Shown: piece after piece, positions 10,802 through 22,224 of the stretch | Layout of the letters: each line of letters starts with the position of its first letter | Numbering within the stretch: position 1 is the stretch's first letter | NCBI GenBank assembly: GCA_948474755.1 | Contig: CAOLHI010001655.1 | Coordinates: 124,001-188,000 of the forward strand | Reading direction: 5' to 3' | Length of the DNA stretch: 64,000 bases | From: Ctenosaura bakeri | Lineage: Eukaryota > Chordata > Lepidosauria > Squamata > Iguanidae | Translations under genes and position numbers: made by a program | Notes under the pieces: generated by a model | Databases searched by the model: none | What the model was told of the DNA's origin: nothing | What the model saw: the letters and a program-made list of their open reading frames with translations, nothing else

Positions 10802-11149
10802 CTGAATTATTTTTTCAAAAAAAGGAGGAGTTGATACTTGATATATTTGAGTCAGGTCTAAATATTGTAAATTTTCCACTCCAATAACTAACCATGTATT
10901 TATACTGATACCAAACTACCTGTAAACCAGCTCACTGAATTAGACATGCTTATTCTTTTCTTTAATTCAGCTTTTCCCCTTTGTTTCCAAAGGAACATAT
11001 TTATAAAAATTGTTAGCTGTAGTCCTCTTGAATTAAAGAAGGACTTTTTTCCCCTAGATAAGTGGTATTTTCCTGTTGCTGACTTTTTGACGTATGATCA
11101 GCTCTTAAAATCTAAGAATTAGCAAGTAGCAGTCACTGTTTTAATGAGA

Positions 11150-11520
11150 TTTATCAAGGAAGCATAGAAAAGTATGCTATCCTGATTTAGCATGGGTAAT
11201 CCTGATTAACCTTCCGTTGTCCCACCTTTTTAGTTGCTTTTGAAATGTCCTAGTTTCCTTCTCCCTTCACTTCCCCTCTTTGTTTTCAGCTTATTTCAAT
11301 AGCTACAAACTGAATTCAGAGTACAAAAATAGTTTGCACTCAACTCAGGAGGACAGGAGGGGAGGAGACAGAGTGTTGCCCTTCCCAGTAGGTTCAGGCA
11401 AAAGCAAACTAGTGCAGCCTTTTCTAGCCTTTTTGTTCTTCTTCATTAATAGCTTTTGCTATGATGCTGCAGGCCACTCATGTCCCAGTTTTTAATCTGT
11501 GAAATGTTGAAGGGTATGGA
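11150..11520 (+). repeat. Unclassified interspersed repeat, copy 2
   Basis: This is the partner of 8730-9115, same orientation, with the same order of blocks and many small indels. Confidence 0.6.
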
Positions 11521-11607
11521 AAAGTTGGTAAGAGATTAACCTGAAAATACAGATCATAAGGACTGCTATTTCTTTAAAATGCCAAGTTGTTGTTTTTTTA
11601 CAGTCAA

Positions 11608-11836
11608 ATCCTATGCAGTACCCTAAAGGCACCAGATTCTGTCTGATCTTAGAAGCTAAGCAGGATCAGTCTTAGTATATGGATGGGAGACTGCCAATGA
11701 CTACCACATGATATAGGCTGTAATTCAGAGGAAGGAACTGGCAAAACCACCTCTGAGTATTCCTTACCTAAGAAAACCCTTTGACTTTCATGGGGTCACC
11801 ATGAGTCAACAGGGACTTGAAGGCACATACATACAA
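11608..11836 (+). mobile_element. 5S rRNA-Sauria chimeric SINE
   Basis: The head (gcaccagattctgtctgatcttagaagctaagcagg...tggatgggagactgcc) is 5S rRNA-like and includes the internal promoter region. The body and tail (gtcaccatgagtcaacagggacttgaaggcaca) are Sauria-type. It is not a functional 5S gene because it is diverged and fused to the SINE body. Confidence 0.85.
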
Positions 11837-11862
11837 GCTGATCTAGGAGCCTTTTTAACTAG

Positions 11863-12041
11863 GGCCATTTCCACACTAGACTTCTATAGCGCTATTATTC
11901 CACTTGCAACATCCTATGGAATCCTAGGGTTTGCAGTTTTGGGAGGGCCGCCCAGCCCCTCCTGAAACTGCAAACCCTAGGATTCCATAGGATGCTGCAA
12001 GTGGAATAATAGTGCTATAGCAGTCCAGTGTGGAACAGGTC
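11863..12041. mobile_element. Palindromic GGCC-ended MITE, copy B
   Basis: Arms: ggccatttccacactagacttctatagcgctattattcc and its inverse. The centre is short (gggagggccgcccagcccctcc). The flanks are tag on the left and taa on the right. Confidence 0.85.
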
Positions 12042-12097
12042 TAAGAGATGAGGGATAAATGCGGCAATTAACCCAGTAAATAAAGCTGTCCCATCTT

Positions 12098-12314
12098 TGA
12101 GCCAGTGCAGTGTAGAGATTTGAAATATTGAACTAGGATTCCAGGAGACCAGGGTTCAGATCTCTGCTCGGTGATGGAAAACCATGGGGTGACCTTGGTC
12201 AAGTCCTTAGGTTCAGAAGAGGGCAATGGCAAACTTCCTCTGAATGACTCTGGCAGAAATAAACTTAGGACAGGATCATCTGAAGTCAACTTGAAGGTAC
12301 ATAATGACAACAAA
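12098..12314 (+). mobile_element. Sauria-type SINE, nearly full length
   Basis: A tRNA-like head (gagccagtgcagtgtagagatttg...agaccagggttcagatc) precedes the tail ctgaagtcaacttgaaggtacataatgacaaca. It is diverged. Confidence 0.8.
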
Positions 12315-12389
12315 TCCCATCTCTCTGGAAAGAAAAGCTTGGCAAGCTTTGATAAAGCCAGTCAATGACAGCCTTTGGAATGCTGTCAC

Positions 12390-13020
12390 GGGGGGCCCAT
12401 CAGGGAAAGAATACAATGCCAGAGCTTTTCTGTGAGACAGATTGATAGGGTTATACAACTCCTGTGTTGCAATGGCTCCACTGGCTGCCAGTGTGTTTCT
12501 GGACACAATTCAAAGTGCTGGTGATGACCTATAAATCCCTAGATGGCTCAGATCCAGGTTATCTGAAAGACCGTGTTCTCTATTACGAACCAGTCTGGGC
12601 TTTGAGATCTGCTGAAGAGGCCCTTTTCTCTGTCCTACCACCTTCACAGGTGCATCTCGTGGGAACAAGAGAGAAGGCCTTCTCAGAGGTTGCCCCCAAG
12701 CTCTGGAACTCCCTTTCTAGAGAGGTCATATTGGCACCCTCCCTTCTTTCCTTCCATAGACAAGCAAAGACATTTTTATTCCGACAGGCATTCAATATGT
12801 GATTATGGTATGTCTGATAAAAGGTGGTGGCTATTGTCAACTGTTGAGGATTTATGAATGTCTGAGTTTTAATTATGTGTTTTAACTTTGCTTTAATTTT
12901 TATTTGATCAATTAACTTGTGTTACAACTTTTGTATTCCATGATATTTAACTATTTTTTAAAAATTATTGTAAGCTGCTTTGAGTCCTTTTTTCCTGAAA
13001 AAGGGTATAAATAAAGATGA
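12390..13020 (+). pseudogene. L2-type LINE, ORF2 C-terminus and 3' end
   Basis: The 112-codon frame 12464-12802 reads LHWLPVCFWTQFKVL, then TYKSLDGSDPGYL, and later EKAFSEVAPKLWNSL, the typical C-terminal block of L2 LINEs. The 3' end has the taagctgctttgagtcc...gggtataaataaa tail. It is 5'-truncated, as most LINE copies are. Confidence 0.8.
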
Positions 13021-13033
13021 CGATAATGATGAC

Positions 13034-13034
13034 G

Positions 13035-13067
<33 letters not shown>

Positions 13068-13068
13068 T
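13034..13068. repeat. (ATC)n microsatellite at LINE tail
   Basis: A run of atc triplets follows the L2 tail directly, so it probably grew from that tail. Confidence 0.9.
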
Positions 13069-13069
13069 A

Positions 13070-13664
13070 AGTCAGACATAGAGACAGGACTGATGAGGCC
13101 AAATGAGAACGTTAGTCCAATAGGAACTGAGCTTGTGGGAAGAATTCAGTAAAAAGTATTACTTTTTATAAGCTAAAATATTGTATTGTGTATGGAGCAA
13201 GCATATTGCTAGATGTTTGACTTGTGTGTTATACAATGCATCTTTGCTGTTCTGTTGTTTACCTTATGTCACGCGTTCCCAAACTGAACCTACCAATAAG
13301 CAGATCTGTCTGTCTGTCCAGTGTCCTGTTCCCTTTGGGGAGGGATCTTTAAGGTAAAAGGCCAACATAAGCTATACGAGTCCACAGGCTGGAGCTGCAG
13401 GACAGACCTAGAGAAGGGATCCATCACATCCTTTTCACAAAATGTTTGGGATAAGAAAAAGGATGGAAGCATCAGCAGAGAAGGATTACAAATGGAGGGT
13501 GACAACATCTCTACCCTCACCAGATTCAGCACTTGAAGAAGGATGGTGACAACATGAACAAAACCTCAGAGGGGCCACAAAAGCATCGAAAATTGGGCTC
13601 TTTATCCAGCCCACTGACTTCAGCATAGTTTGCAAAAATTATTTGTTTGTTTGTTTGTTTGGTG

Positions 13665-13718
<54 letters not shown>

Positions 13719-14005
13719 GGATTTTAACTCCCAAAATTATCCAATTACCACAGCCACTGAACTTGCTAGCTAGGGGATTCTGAGAGCTGTAATCAGAAAG
13801 AGAGAGGGAAGGAGGGAGAAAGAGAGAGAGAGAAAGATAGGGATGGAGTACTATTACAAGCCCTGCAGAAATCAGTGGAAAATTAAGCAATGTTTACATC
13901 TCTCTTTTGGCACTGATGGGACTTCCATGTACTTGATTCCATCTGGATCATGCCAATACTGCTTCAAACTGAACAGGTGGAGGTCACTGAAAACATTAAC
14001 GTTAC
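13070..14005. other. Intron with (GAT)n microsatellite
   Basis: A (GAT)n run of about 18 units lies at 13664-13718, with a (TTTG)n run just before it and a purine-rich tract at 13796-13840. A short MITE-like piece (actcccaaaattatcc...gattctgagagctgtaatc) follows. Poly-Ile/Asp reading frames here are artefacts. Confidence 0.7.
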
Positions 14006-14167
14006 CTGTGGAGTGATTACCATATGATTTGCACAGATATTGTAGCAAAGCCTGTTGATCATCCAGCCTGATCTTCTGCTGACTCCTGTTCCTGGGTGCT
14101 TGGCTGCTTGTTCCTTGGAAGGCATGGATCTTCTCAAGACTATTCAGAGATTCTTTGGTCCACCAAA
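14006..14167 (-). CDS. C-type lectin receptor exon, extracellular stalk
   Basis: 162 nt: two bases, 53 codons and one base (phase 1 at both ends). The acceptor is tccctcttttaaag and the donor is ACAG|gtaacg. The peptide begins WWTKESLNSLEKIHAF, then a Gln/Arg/Asn-rich run (SSQAPRNRSQQK), then RLDDQQALLQYLCKSYGNHST. Heptad-like Leu spacing suggests a short coiled coil. A Cys near the end could pair in a dimer or with the first CTLD cysteine. Sequons NRS and NHS are visible. It was found because both flanking exons demand a phase 1/phase 1 exon; there is no long ORF here. The family has a variable stalk exon in this position. Confidence 0.8.
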
Positions 14168-14619
14168 CTTTAAAAGAGGGATTTTTGTGTGTGAGAGTTA
14201 AAATAACTTACAAACCTAAAACGACATACGGCACCTTCCATGGAAATACAGAAACATTACTTCCAACCAGTCCTTTTCCCTGGAAGTGCAATCTTTTGCC
14301 CATGGAGAATGTAAGACTGTACCTGTGCTAAGGAGTTTGACACCATTTTGGCTGACGTGGCTCTGTCCCATGGCACATTGGGATGTGTAGCTTCTTGAGG
14401 TGTATAGAATTCTCTAGTAGAGATTCTAAGCATCTCACTGAATGACACAACACCAGATTCTGTAGAACAGAGCCACTGCATTTAAAATGGTATCAGAGTG
14501 ATATAACTGTACAGTCTAGATACACTCAAAGTTGTTAACAGCCTGGTTCCCCCCCCCAGTCTTCCCCTGTCCTTCTGTTCAAGAAAGGGTGATAGAAATT
14601 CTTCAAATGGAAACTCTTT

Positions 14620-15316
14620 GGCCATTTCCATATTATATGCTGTCAGTGCATTGTACCATTACAATCCTAGCATTACAATCCTGGCATTGCCACTTGTACA
14701 GTTCTGTTGGATTAGGAATAGTCTTTTCTGCACTCTTCCACCTTAAATGTATGAGTAGCAGTATTGCCACCATTGTTCCTTTCACACTACCACATCCTTG
14801 GCCACCCCCTTACCCCATCTTTACCTTGCTCCACTACCCCTGATTGGTGGTTTTGTTTTTCTTTGGAAGCTGTACTAGCACATCAATGTTGTAGCACCAG
14901 GACATGCCAGTACGCTATTGCATTTTCACATTACAATGCTTAAAATGTATTTTAAAAAAATAAAAAGTTTTGACTCAAAGGAGAAAATAAACACAGAGAA
15001 GTAATAGATTTTGAAGTTACCATGCCATGGGAGTCACAAAGGGAGGGACAACCTGGGCATGCCCACAGCCCACCCACTGCTGGATCCATCTATCCTGCTA
15101 TCTAGTGCTATTATGGTACCGCACTGAGCCAGCTGAGCAGACTGAAGTGCTAAGGAGGTTCTTACTGGATTTTTTTCTGGAAATAGAATGCAACAGTATA
15201 GCGATGCTTGAGGGTGGGATAGCAGCTGGATAGTGATGACATAGTGTGCTAGCACAACTCCTGGACCAGAAACAACCTGCTGCTATTGCATTATAGTGAC
15301 GTTGTGTGGAAATGGC
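14620..15316. mobile_element. Possible larger non-autonomous DNA element with GGCC-type ends
   Basis: It starts ggccatttccatattatatgc and ends cgttgtgtggaaatggc, so the ends are inverted copies similar to those of the palindromic MITEs. The interior has tRNA-free, non-coding sequence. No transposase was seen. Confidence 0.4.
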
Positions 15317-16055
15317 TTCTGTCTCCACACAGACATGAGCATTCCCTCTTTGGATTTACTGCCTTCTCCATGAGGGAAGAGATAACAGAGGGGATGGGTC
15401 TAGGCACTTTCCTCTTCAAGTACAGAAGAAAGCAAAGTACCACCTTGAATGCTCTTTAAAGCACCATAGCCACACCTTTGCAAACAATTTGAATTCTCTT
15501 CAGAGAGGGCTTGAATCACTATTACTTAATTGGTTTTGTGGTTTCTCTCACATTCCTTTGAGGGCGTGAGAGAAATAATTTCCATTATCTAAAATGAAAG
15601 ATGTTTCTGTTGCAGAAAGTGAGAAAAAACTAACCCTGCTGATTATGAAATTAGCATAACCGCCACTGTTGCAAGCGGTGTAAAAATGTGGCTGCTCTGA
15701 GACATAAGCTCAGACATCGATGTTGAGTAAGGCACACTTTTTTCCCCATTCGCCAAGTCTACTTTGGATATTTGTTTGTTTGTTTGTTTCCCAGAACCTG
15801 GAAGCAACTAGTTACAAACAAATCATTACTTACAATTAATTCTGTTCTGTACTAACTGAGTTGTATTATTACTACAAGTTACTTATAGTAAATTAATAAC
15901 ATAACAAGGGATAGCATCCCTCCTTTTGCAGTGTAATAGTTTTAAGTTATCTTCATTGTTATAAGAGTAAGGTGGTCTAAGTGCTTGGATATGTTTTGTC
16001 TCATAACTCAGTAGCTTATAGAAATCTTATAGAAAGTAACTAAAGATAACTATGA
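15317..16055. other. Unassigned intron
   Basis: No gene or named repeat was recognised. A (TTTG)n run occurs at about 15770-15790. Confidence 0.5.
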
Positions 16056-16830
16056 AGTTATTTTCATAGAATCATAGAAATGTAGAGTTGGAAGGGACCA
16101 CAGGGGCCATGCAGTCCAACCCCCTGCCATGCAGGAACACCCTCAAAGCACTCCCGACAGATGGCCATCCAGCCTCTGCTTAAAAACCTCCAAAGAAGGA
16201 GCCTCCACTACACTCCGAGGCAGCAGATTCCACTGCCGGACAGCCCTGACTGTCAGGAAGTTCTTCCTGAGGTTCAGGTGGAATCTCCTTTCCTGCAGCT
16301 TGAATCCATTGCTCCTTGTCCTGGTCTCTGGAGCAGCAGAAAACAAGCCCTCTCCCTCCTCTACATGGCTTCCCTTCAAATATTTAAACATGGCTATCAT
16401 GTCCCCTCTTAACCTCCTCTTCTGCAGACTAAACATACCCAGCTCTCTAAGTCTATCCTCATAGGGCATGGCTTCCAGGCCCCTCACCATTTTGGTCGCC
16501 CTCCTCTGGACTTGGTCCAGCTTGACCATGTCCTCCTTGAATTGGGGTGTCCGGAACTGGACACAGTATTCAAGATGAGGTCTAGCCAAAGCAGAGTAAA
16601 GTGGTACCAGTACCTCCTCCATCTAGACACCATACTCCTATTGATGCAGCTGAGAATTGCATTGGCTTTCTTGGCTGCTGCATCACACTGCTGACTCATG
16701 TTCAGCTTGTGGTCTATGAAGACTCCTAGATCCCTTTCACACGTACTGCTATCCAGCCATGTGTCCCCCATCCTATATTTCTGTATTCCATTTTTTCTAC
16801 CTAAGTGTAGGACCTTACACCTTGGAGTAA
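16056..16830 (-). pseudogene. CR1 LINE, ORF2 C-terminus and 3' end
   Basis: The minus-strand frame 16143-16622 is 159 codons without a stop: [16 protein letters not shown], then [25 protein letters not shown], then [26 protein letters not shown]. This is the classic CR1 C-terminus. The 3' end has the atgattctatgaa-type motif near 16065. It is 5'-truncated. Confidence 0.92.
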
Positions 16831-17834
16831 TGAGAAAAATTTTATAAAAAAACAAAGACTATTTCAAACTGTAAACTGTTTTTTTAAAAAATGTAGCCTA
16901 AAGTCTAACTACTTTTAGCAGTTTTGGAACTATAGTAGTAACTAACTCACTTTAAAAGTAACTTTCTTTTCTTCTGTCTTTTACTTCTTAGAAATATTTC
17001 ACAATTCAAAAATACACTGGTCTTTTTCTTTCCAGTTTTCTGAATGCAAAATGGCTGCCAGTGTTATTTGCACAGTGCTTTTAACAGGGTTAGGGGAAAT
17101 GACTGAATGGTAGGAGGGGAAAAGTGGAGAAATCAGGATTCCTCCCTCCATTCCCAATGCAGTGACATTCTTTTCTCAGTTCACATCTGCCCATGGATTG
17201 ACACATGTGTTCAGATTCCTCCCACTGCCCATCAGCTGCCAAGCCCTGTTGCTAGCAGTTTACTGATGGGAAAAGAAGGAAGTGGGACGCAGTTCATAAC
17301 ATGGAGAAGGAGGTGGTCTCAGATCAGTTGCAGGGGGAGAAATTAGGGTATGTTCTCAAATGGAATGCACTGAGATGTTCATTCCCCCAGCCAGATCTTC
17401 ATAGTCTGACAGTTTGACAGCTGCCAGGTGGTGGAAGGTTTTTTGACAGAGTATGTGAATAAAAGAATAGCTCCATGCCCAGTCCAGAAGGGACTCACTT
17501 GTGTGTAATCTGCACTTATGCATGCATATAGCACTAGCAGGATGCTAGCCTATGATTATTAAAGTTTGTAATCTTCTGAAACTGGATCCGAAAGTAGAGC
17601 TTTAGTAGTAAGAATTTCAGGGAGAATTTTTTCTTATTTTTTTGAGAGACATAATCTTAAAAAATTATTAATTTGAGACTCCGTTATTAGTAGGAATGTT
17701 CAAATAATGTGCTACGTACATTTTTAAAATGAATTTAACAAATTCAGTCTCAGATTTAAGAAAAATTACTCTTTTGGCTGAGGCATCTGTTACTGCGGTC
17801 TAGGCCTATTTGGAGATAGCACCAGATATCACTT
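16831..17834. other. Unassigned intron, AT-rich
   Basis: No convincing feature was recognised. Confidence 0.5.
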
Positions 17835-18697
17835 TGATATCATAATTCGGCTCTCTTTCACCACCCCACTCCACGTCTTTGTGAGCCCCCGGACAAGCAC
17901 GAAACTAGGCTTGGCACTTATCTGCTGAAATATTCTCAAACAATACAGGCAAGCCAGACATAGCCAGATCGCCGCTTCAGGGACCTCCCCAGCAAACACC
18001 ACATTATATATGTGCACTACCTACAAGAGGCTCCCTGCCCCGAGCAGGCAACTTGACAAAAGCTGAGCCATCCACTGTCAAGCGTTGCACATTTACATAC
18101 TGGCTACACCTTTGTTAATTCGGCTCTGATTCCATCATGCTAAATTGTGACCTTTCCGAGACATTGTCTCGCACCCAAGACCCATTGTTCTCCCCGAGTA
18201 AGGCATAGCCTGCAGTCACACTTCTCCCTATAAAAACCCCTGATTCCAAGACCTTCCTCGGATTGCTCCCAAGTTCCAGATTGCCTTGCTGCTGCATTGC
18301 TTGACGAGCTTCCCCTCAGCTCCACGTGCTGAGATACACTGAACCCCAGCATCGCTCTCTATCTTCTTTCTGGGCTCCAGGAATAGGTTTCGTATCACCC
18401 GAATCAACTATCCCTCTGAAAATCCCGCTATCATACTCACACCTTTATTTTCCTTAGTTATCTGTGTGCATGTGTTGCTTACATTGTGTGCCTGTATTTA
18501 ATAAAGATCATTCATTATTTTCAATGCGGTCTGCTTCTTGACTTGGCCTGACCCTGTAAACACTGGGTTACAAGATCCTGCTGCGTTACCCTGCCTCTTG
18601 TTTTGCCAACTAATGCTCTTGACTAATTTCCCCCAACTTGTGTAATTGTAAGGTTATTTAGGTGTCCCTCCCGGGACCCCCAGTAAACAGGGTAACA
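17835..18697 (+). mobile_element. Solo LTR, copy 1
   Basis: It begins tgatatcataattcggc and ends cagtaaacagggtaaca (TG...CA). A TATA box (ccctataaaaacccc) lies near 18228-18240 and a polyadenylation signal (aataaag) near 18500. The same family occurs at 33880-34701 and inverted at 62866 onward. No internal coding region is attached, so it is a solo LTR. The retroelement class is not resolved. It lies in the intron between the transmembrane and stalk exons of the lectin gene. Confidence 0.75.
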
Positions 18698-18713
18698 CAT
18701 CATTCAAATGTTA

Positions 18714-18768
18714 ATCAAGGCTGACCCTGCTTAGCTTCCAAGATCAGACAAGATCTGGTGCCTTAGGA
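18714..18768 (-). mobile_element. 5S rRNA-like SINE head, fragment
   Basis: Inverted gctgaccctgcttagcttccaagatcagacaagatctggtgcc matches the internal promoter part of a 5S-derived SINE. Confidence 0.7.
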
Positions 18769-19385
18769 AGAACTTATTTTATTGTAAGAGCTGTTTGACA
18801 ATGAAGTAGAATGCCTCAGAGGATGGTGGAATGGAGATCTTCAAACAGAAACCCTTTGCACTCCACCCTCCCAACCCGCCATATGGATGAGAGAAGAACA
18901 GGACAGCAACAACAGTTCTGCATGACATTGTAATGGTCACGTTTTTCCATCCCTGGGTGGCACAATTGTTGAGTATATCATTGACAGGTTTTCCCTGTCA
19001 ATGGTCCATGATCTGTGCTGCTATCCTGCCATGCCCCTGCACTTACCTTACCTATGGAGGCCCTGGAAGCACATTGGAGGTGCTTCCAGCCCCAGCACAG
19101 CCTGGGAAAGTGCCTGGCTGTGCTGCAGAAGGAAGAGGCAGGGCCATCGTGCTTCCTTCTGCAGCGAACAAGCCAGGGTAGAGGGGAGCATTGGCACCCA
19201 TGCTCCCATCCCTGCAAAGCTGCTGACGGGATGATGCTGGGATAACCCTGGGCCCAGGTAAGTGCAGAAAGGTCCAGAGGTGGGACTAGCATCTTTCAAG
19301 AGATCCTTAGCTGTGTATTCCTGCATGGCAGACAGTTGGACTAGACTGACCTTGTGGTCCCTTCCAACTTTATGATTCTGTGATA
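18768..19385 (+). mobile_element. CR1 3' end split by a ~430-bp insertion
   Basis: CR1 tail blocks lie at 18768-18850 (aggaagaacttatttt...agctgtttgacaatgaag) and 19288-19385 (tgtattcctgcatggcag...tatgattctgtg). The intervening DNA begins ccctttgcac and ends gtgcagaaaggtcc, an inverted pair, so it may be a non-autonomous DNA element. Confidence 0.55.
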
Positions 19386-19689
19386 AACTCAGCAGAGAAA
19401 TGAAACCCATTCTTGTACTGAAGTGTACAGTTTTCAGATTGCTGAAATCTAACTCCTAACTTAAAAAATGCATTATATTAAGGAAAGTGAATATAAACAT
19501 ACTGAGGGAAAGTACACACAAAAATCACGTTGTATTATATTTGGGGAAAACCTTTGCCAAAACTGCACAGGTTAGGACAAGTTCATACAACATCTGTACA
19601 TTTGGGGAAGCATGCACAAAATCATGTATGAATATTCATGCTGATTGGTTGGGGAGATTTTTTCCAGTGTTCATAAAGTTACAGCGTGT

Positions 19690-19908
19690 CTTCTGTATAT
19701 GCGGGGATTCTGTTCTAGGAACCTTCACATAAAACAAAAATCACGAATGCTCCATCCCATTATTGTCAATGGACTCAGCATACATGCACTTGTGCTGGCA
19801 CAGATGTGCACATGGCTTCAGGTGACCTTGCATTCATATGTGCAGAGGCTGCATCAGTTTTGTATCCTGAATCCTTGTGAATGGGGAGGACCACTGTACT
19901 ATAGAGTT
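19690..19908. mobile_element. Tigger/pogo-like MITE, decayed, copy 1
   Basis: Contains ctgtatatgcggggattctgttctaggaacc and ends gaatggggaggaccactgtac, resembling the tacagt-ggccctcc ends of Tigger-type MITEs. Confidence 0.5.
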
Positions 19909-19909
19909 G

Positions 19910-21210
19910 GCAGTGTCCCAGTAGTACATCTGACTACTATAGAACTGGTTCTTCAGAATCCTTTCTTTTCCAGAACAAGTAAGCCAAGAACAAACCTGAT
20001 TTAGGATTTGGTTTATTAAAAGTGCAACAAAAGAAGGATTCCTGTTCTGAAGTCACACTGAACAACACAGAGATGAAGGTTTCCTGGTTTGTTTAGTCAC
20101 TCCCATTTAGTGCTTAGTGGAAATTGTTGGGGGTTAAAGTTTCCCATGGCATTAGCCCTTTGGGGAACTCTATGAAAGCTAAAATTGTAAAGAATTAGCC
20201 TTCTTTTAAGAGAGTTGCAGAGAAAGCATGTCCCAATCTCTGTGCATTTTCCCTGAACTGGAGGCTGACTTGAAAGCAAAAACAAGGCAGGCAGGTTCCA
20301 AATTTAAAAAATTTAAAAGATTTACTAATAAACTTTATAATTACATATCCATTAGAGAAACTAGATCCTAACTAACTAATAAAAGGATTTGGGAAAATAG
20401 TATCTTCATTTTAAACTCACTGACTTCTTGGTGAAAAGGCTAGCATAGAAAGAGAAGTTGCTAGAAACAAGATTGCTAAAGGGAGAGAGTGTGAGTGATG
20501 TGGCCTTCTAAGTATGACCAGTAACTGACACCAGAATGTATCCTGGGTCACATGATCTGGATACAATGGCCAATCATTAACACAGAACAATAGTTGAGAC
20601 TTTAGCTGTGAGACCAGGAAAGGCTTTTCTATTCAAAGAAAATTAACCCTATTCTATCTAAACCCCAGAACAAGAGGGAGGAGAGAGAATGCTAGAATTT
20701 TCCAACAGAAACAACTGAGCAGCATGCACCAGTCAGCATGCTGTTTTCTCAGAATCATACCTATAGTGTCCCAGCACAGATCTGTTTTATTGCATTGGTC
20801 CAAATCCTAATTTTGTGGTGCTGTGACCTAGGAGGCAGCATCAGGGTGGTGAGAATATTATTCTTTAGAATGCACAAGGGTACTTGGAAGCTGACTGTAA
20901 TATTAGGGACTGTCCATCATGCTCCATAAAGCACCCTATGTTATATTATCCTAGCGTATATATCCGATGTTGCCGGGGATTTTATCTTCTCATAGATAAT
21001 ACTTGCTGAAAAGATTTGAGATCCTGTGTCTCTAACTCCCCAAACTTTCTTGTCCATACTTGTAACTTTCCCCCATATTCCCCAATCCAATCTGTATTCA
21101 GAGTTATTAACATATGGAGGTTGGGTTCCTTAAGGAATACACTGCCCTCCTCCTTGCTGCTGGGCCTCATCTCCACAGCAGCTGGCCTATTCAAGACAGG
21201 CAGAGTTGAC
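19910..21210. other. Unassigned intron
   Basis: No recognisable exon or repeat, except AT-rich stretches around 20300-20350. Confidence 0.45.
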
Positions 21211-21211
21211 T

Positions 21212-21290
21212 GAGGCCCAAGAGCTCTCTGGCTAGGATTCTAAAGGTCTTTCCCTAAACTGCAAACCCCAAGATTCCATAGAATCTTCTT
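21212..21290. mobile_element. Palindromic MITE fragment, copy C
   Basis: Only the centre and one arm remain: gaggcccaagagctctctggc...aaactgcaaaccccaagattccatag. Confidence 0.65.
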
Positions 21291-21411
21291 AGGCAGCCAG
21301 TCGTATGAAGTCTTTGCCCGACACAGCCAATCGTATGAAGTCTTTGCCTGTCTGACAGACAAAGAAACTTTGACTTTTATATATTAGTAGATTATGTCTC
21401 AGATTACTCAC

Positions 21412-21513
21412 CCCAGATGCTCAGTGCTGTTATGGCTCCCACTAGAAGGAGAATTGTCATGCATCCACACCCAAGAAGGAACCGATGCCATCGGGGATGT
21501 CTCAGCAGGATAT
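21412..21513 (-). CDS. C-type lectin receptor exon, transmembrane segment
   Basis: 102 nt: two bases, 33 codons and one base. The acceptor is ccattggctcttgtag and the donor is TGGG|gtgagt. The peptide is ILLRHPRWHRFLLG followed by a hydrophobic helix (CGCMTILLLVGAITALSIW). A basic RHPRWHR stretch just before the helix fits a type II membrane protein with cytoplasmic N-terminus. The PRWHxxxL...LLL..A...LS.W pattern resembles exon 2 of KLRB1-type receptors. Phase 1 at both ends fits the tail and stalk exons. Confidence 0.82.
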
Positions 21514-21639
21514 CTACAAGAGCCAATGGTTGTGGAAAGAGGTTAAAACGAGGAAAGAAAAATAACTCTGGTAGCTCAGGGCAGAGACATCTCTAATTCA
21601 TATCTTATTTCCCCCACAGATGATTCTGTGAAAAAATCC

Positions 21640-22215
21640 AGAAAAAGAATCATAGAATCATAGAGTTGGAAGAGACCCCAGGGGCCTTCCAATCCAACCC
21701 CCTACCATGCAAGAACCCATGTCAAAGCACTCCCAACGGATGGGCATCCAGCCTCTGCTTAAAAACCTCCAAAGAAGGGGACTTCACCACACTCCCAGGC
21801 AGCATATTCCACTGCTGAACAGTTCTGACCACCAGGAAGTTCTTCCCGAGGTTCGGGTGGAATCTCCATTCCTGCAGCTTGAATTCATTGCTCCTTGTCC
21901 TAGTCTCCGGGGCAGCAGAAAACAAGCCCACTCCCTCCTCAACATGACATCCCTTCAAATATTTAACATGGCTATCATGTCCCCTCTTAACTTTCTCTTT
22001 TGCAAAATAAACATACCCAGCTCCCTAAGCTGCTCCTCATAGGGCATGGCTTCCAGACCCTCCACCATTTTGATTTTCCTCCTCTGGACACATTCCAGCT
22101 TGTTAATATCCTTCTTGAAATGAGGTGCCCAGAACTGGACACAGTATTCCAGATGAGGTCTGACCAAAGCAGAATAGAGTGGTACCAAGAACCTCTCCAT
22201 TTATTATTCTCCAGG
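21640..22215 (-). pseudogene. CR1 LINE 3' end, second copy
   Basis: Minus-strand frames 21722-22200 repeat the CR1 C-terminal blocks ([40 protein letters not shown]). It is broken by one frameshift near 21960. The right-side 3' end motif atcatagaatcatagag is at 21648. Confidence 0.9.
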
Positions 22216-22224
22216 GACTGATAA

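Noticed and set aside
10404..10879. 130-codon plus-strand and 70-codon minus-strand ORFs
   Set aside because: They cover the lectin exon in wrong frames. The exon is explained by splice sites and the CTLD motif.
11640..11700. A functional 5S rRNA gene
   Set aside because: Only the head is 5S-like, it is diverged and is fused to a Sauria SINE body; likewise at 53680 and 18714.
13034..13718. CRISPR-like direct repeats
   Set aside because: These are trinucleotide microsatellites in a vertebrate genome, without spacers.
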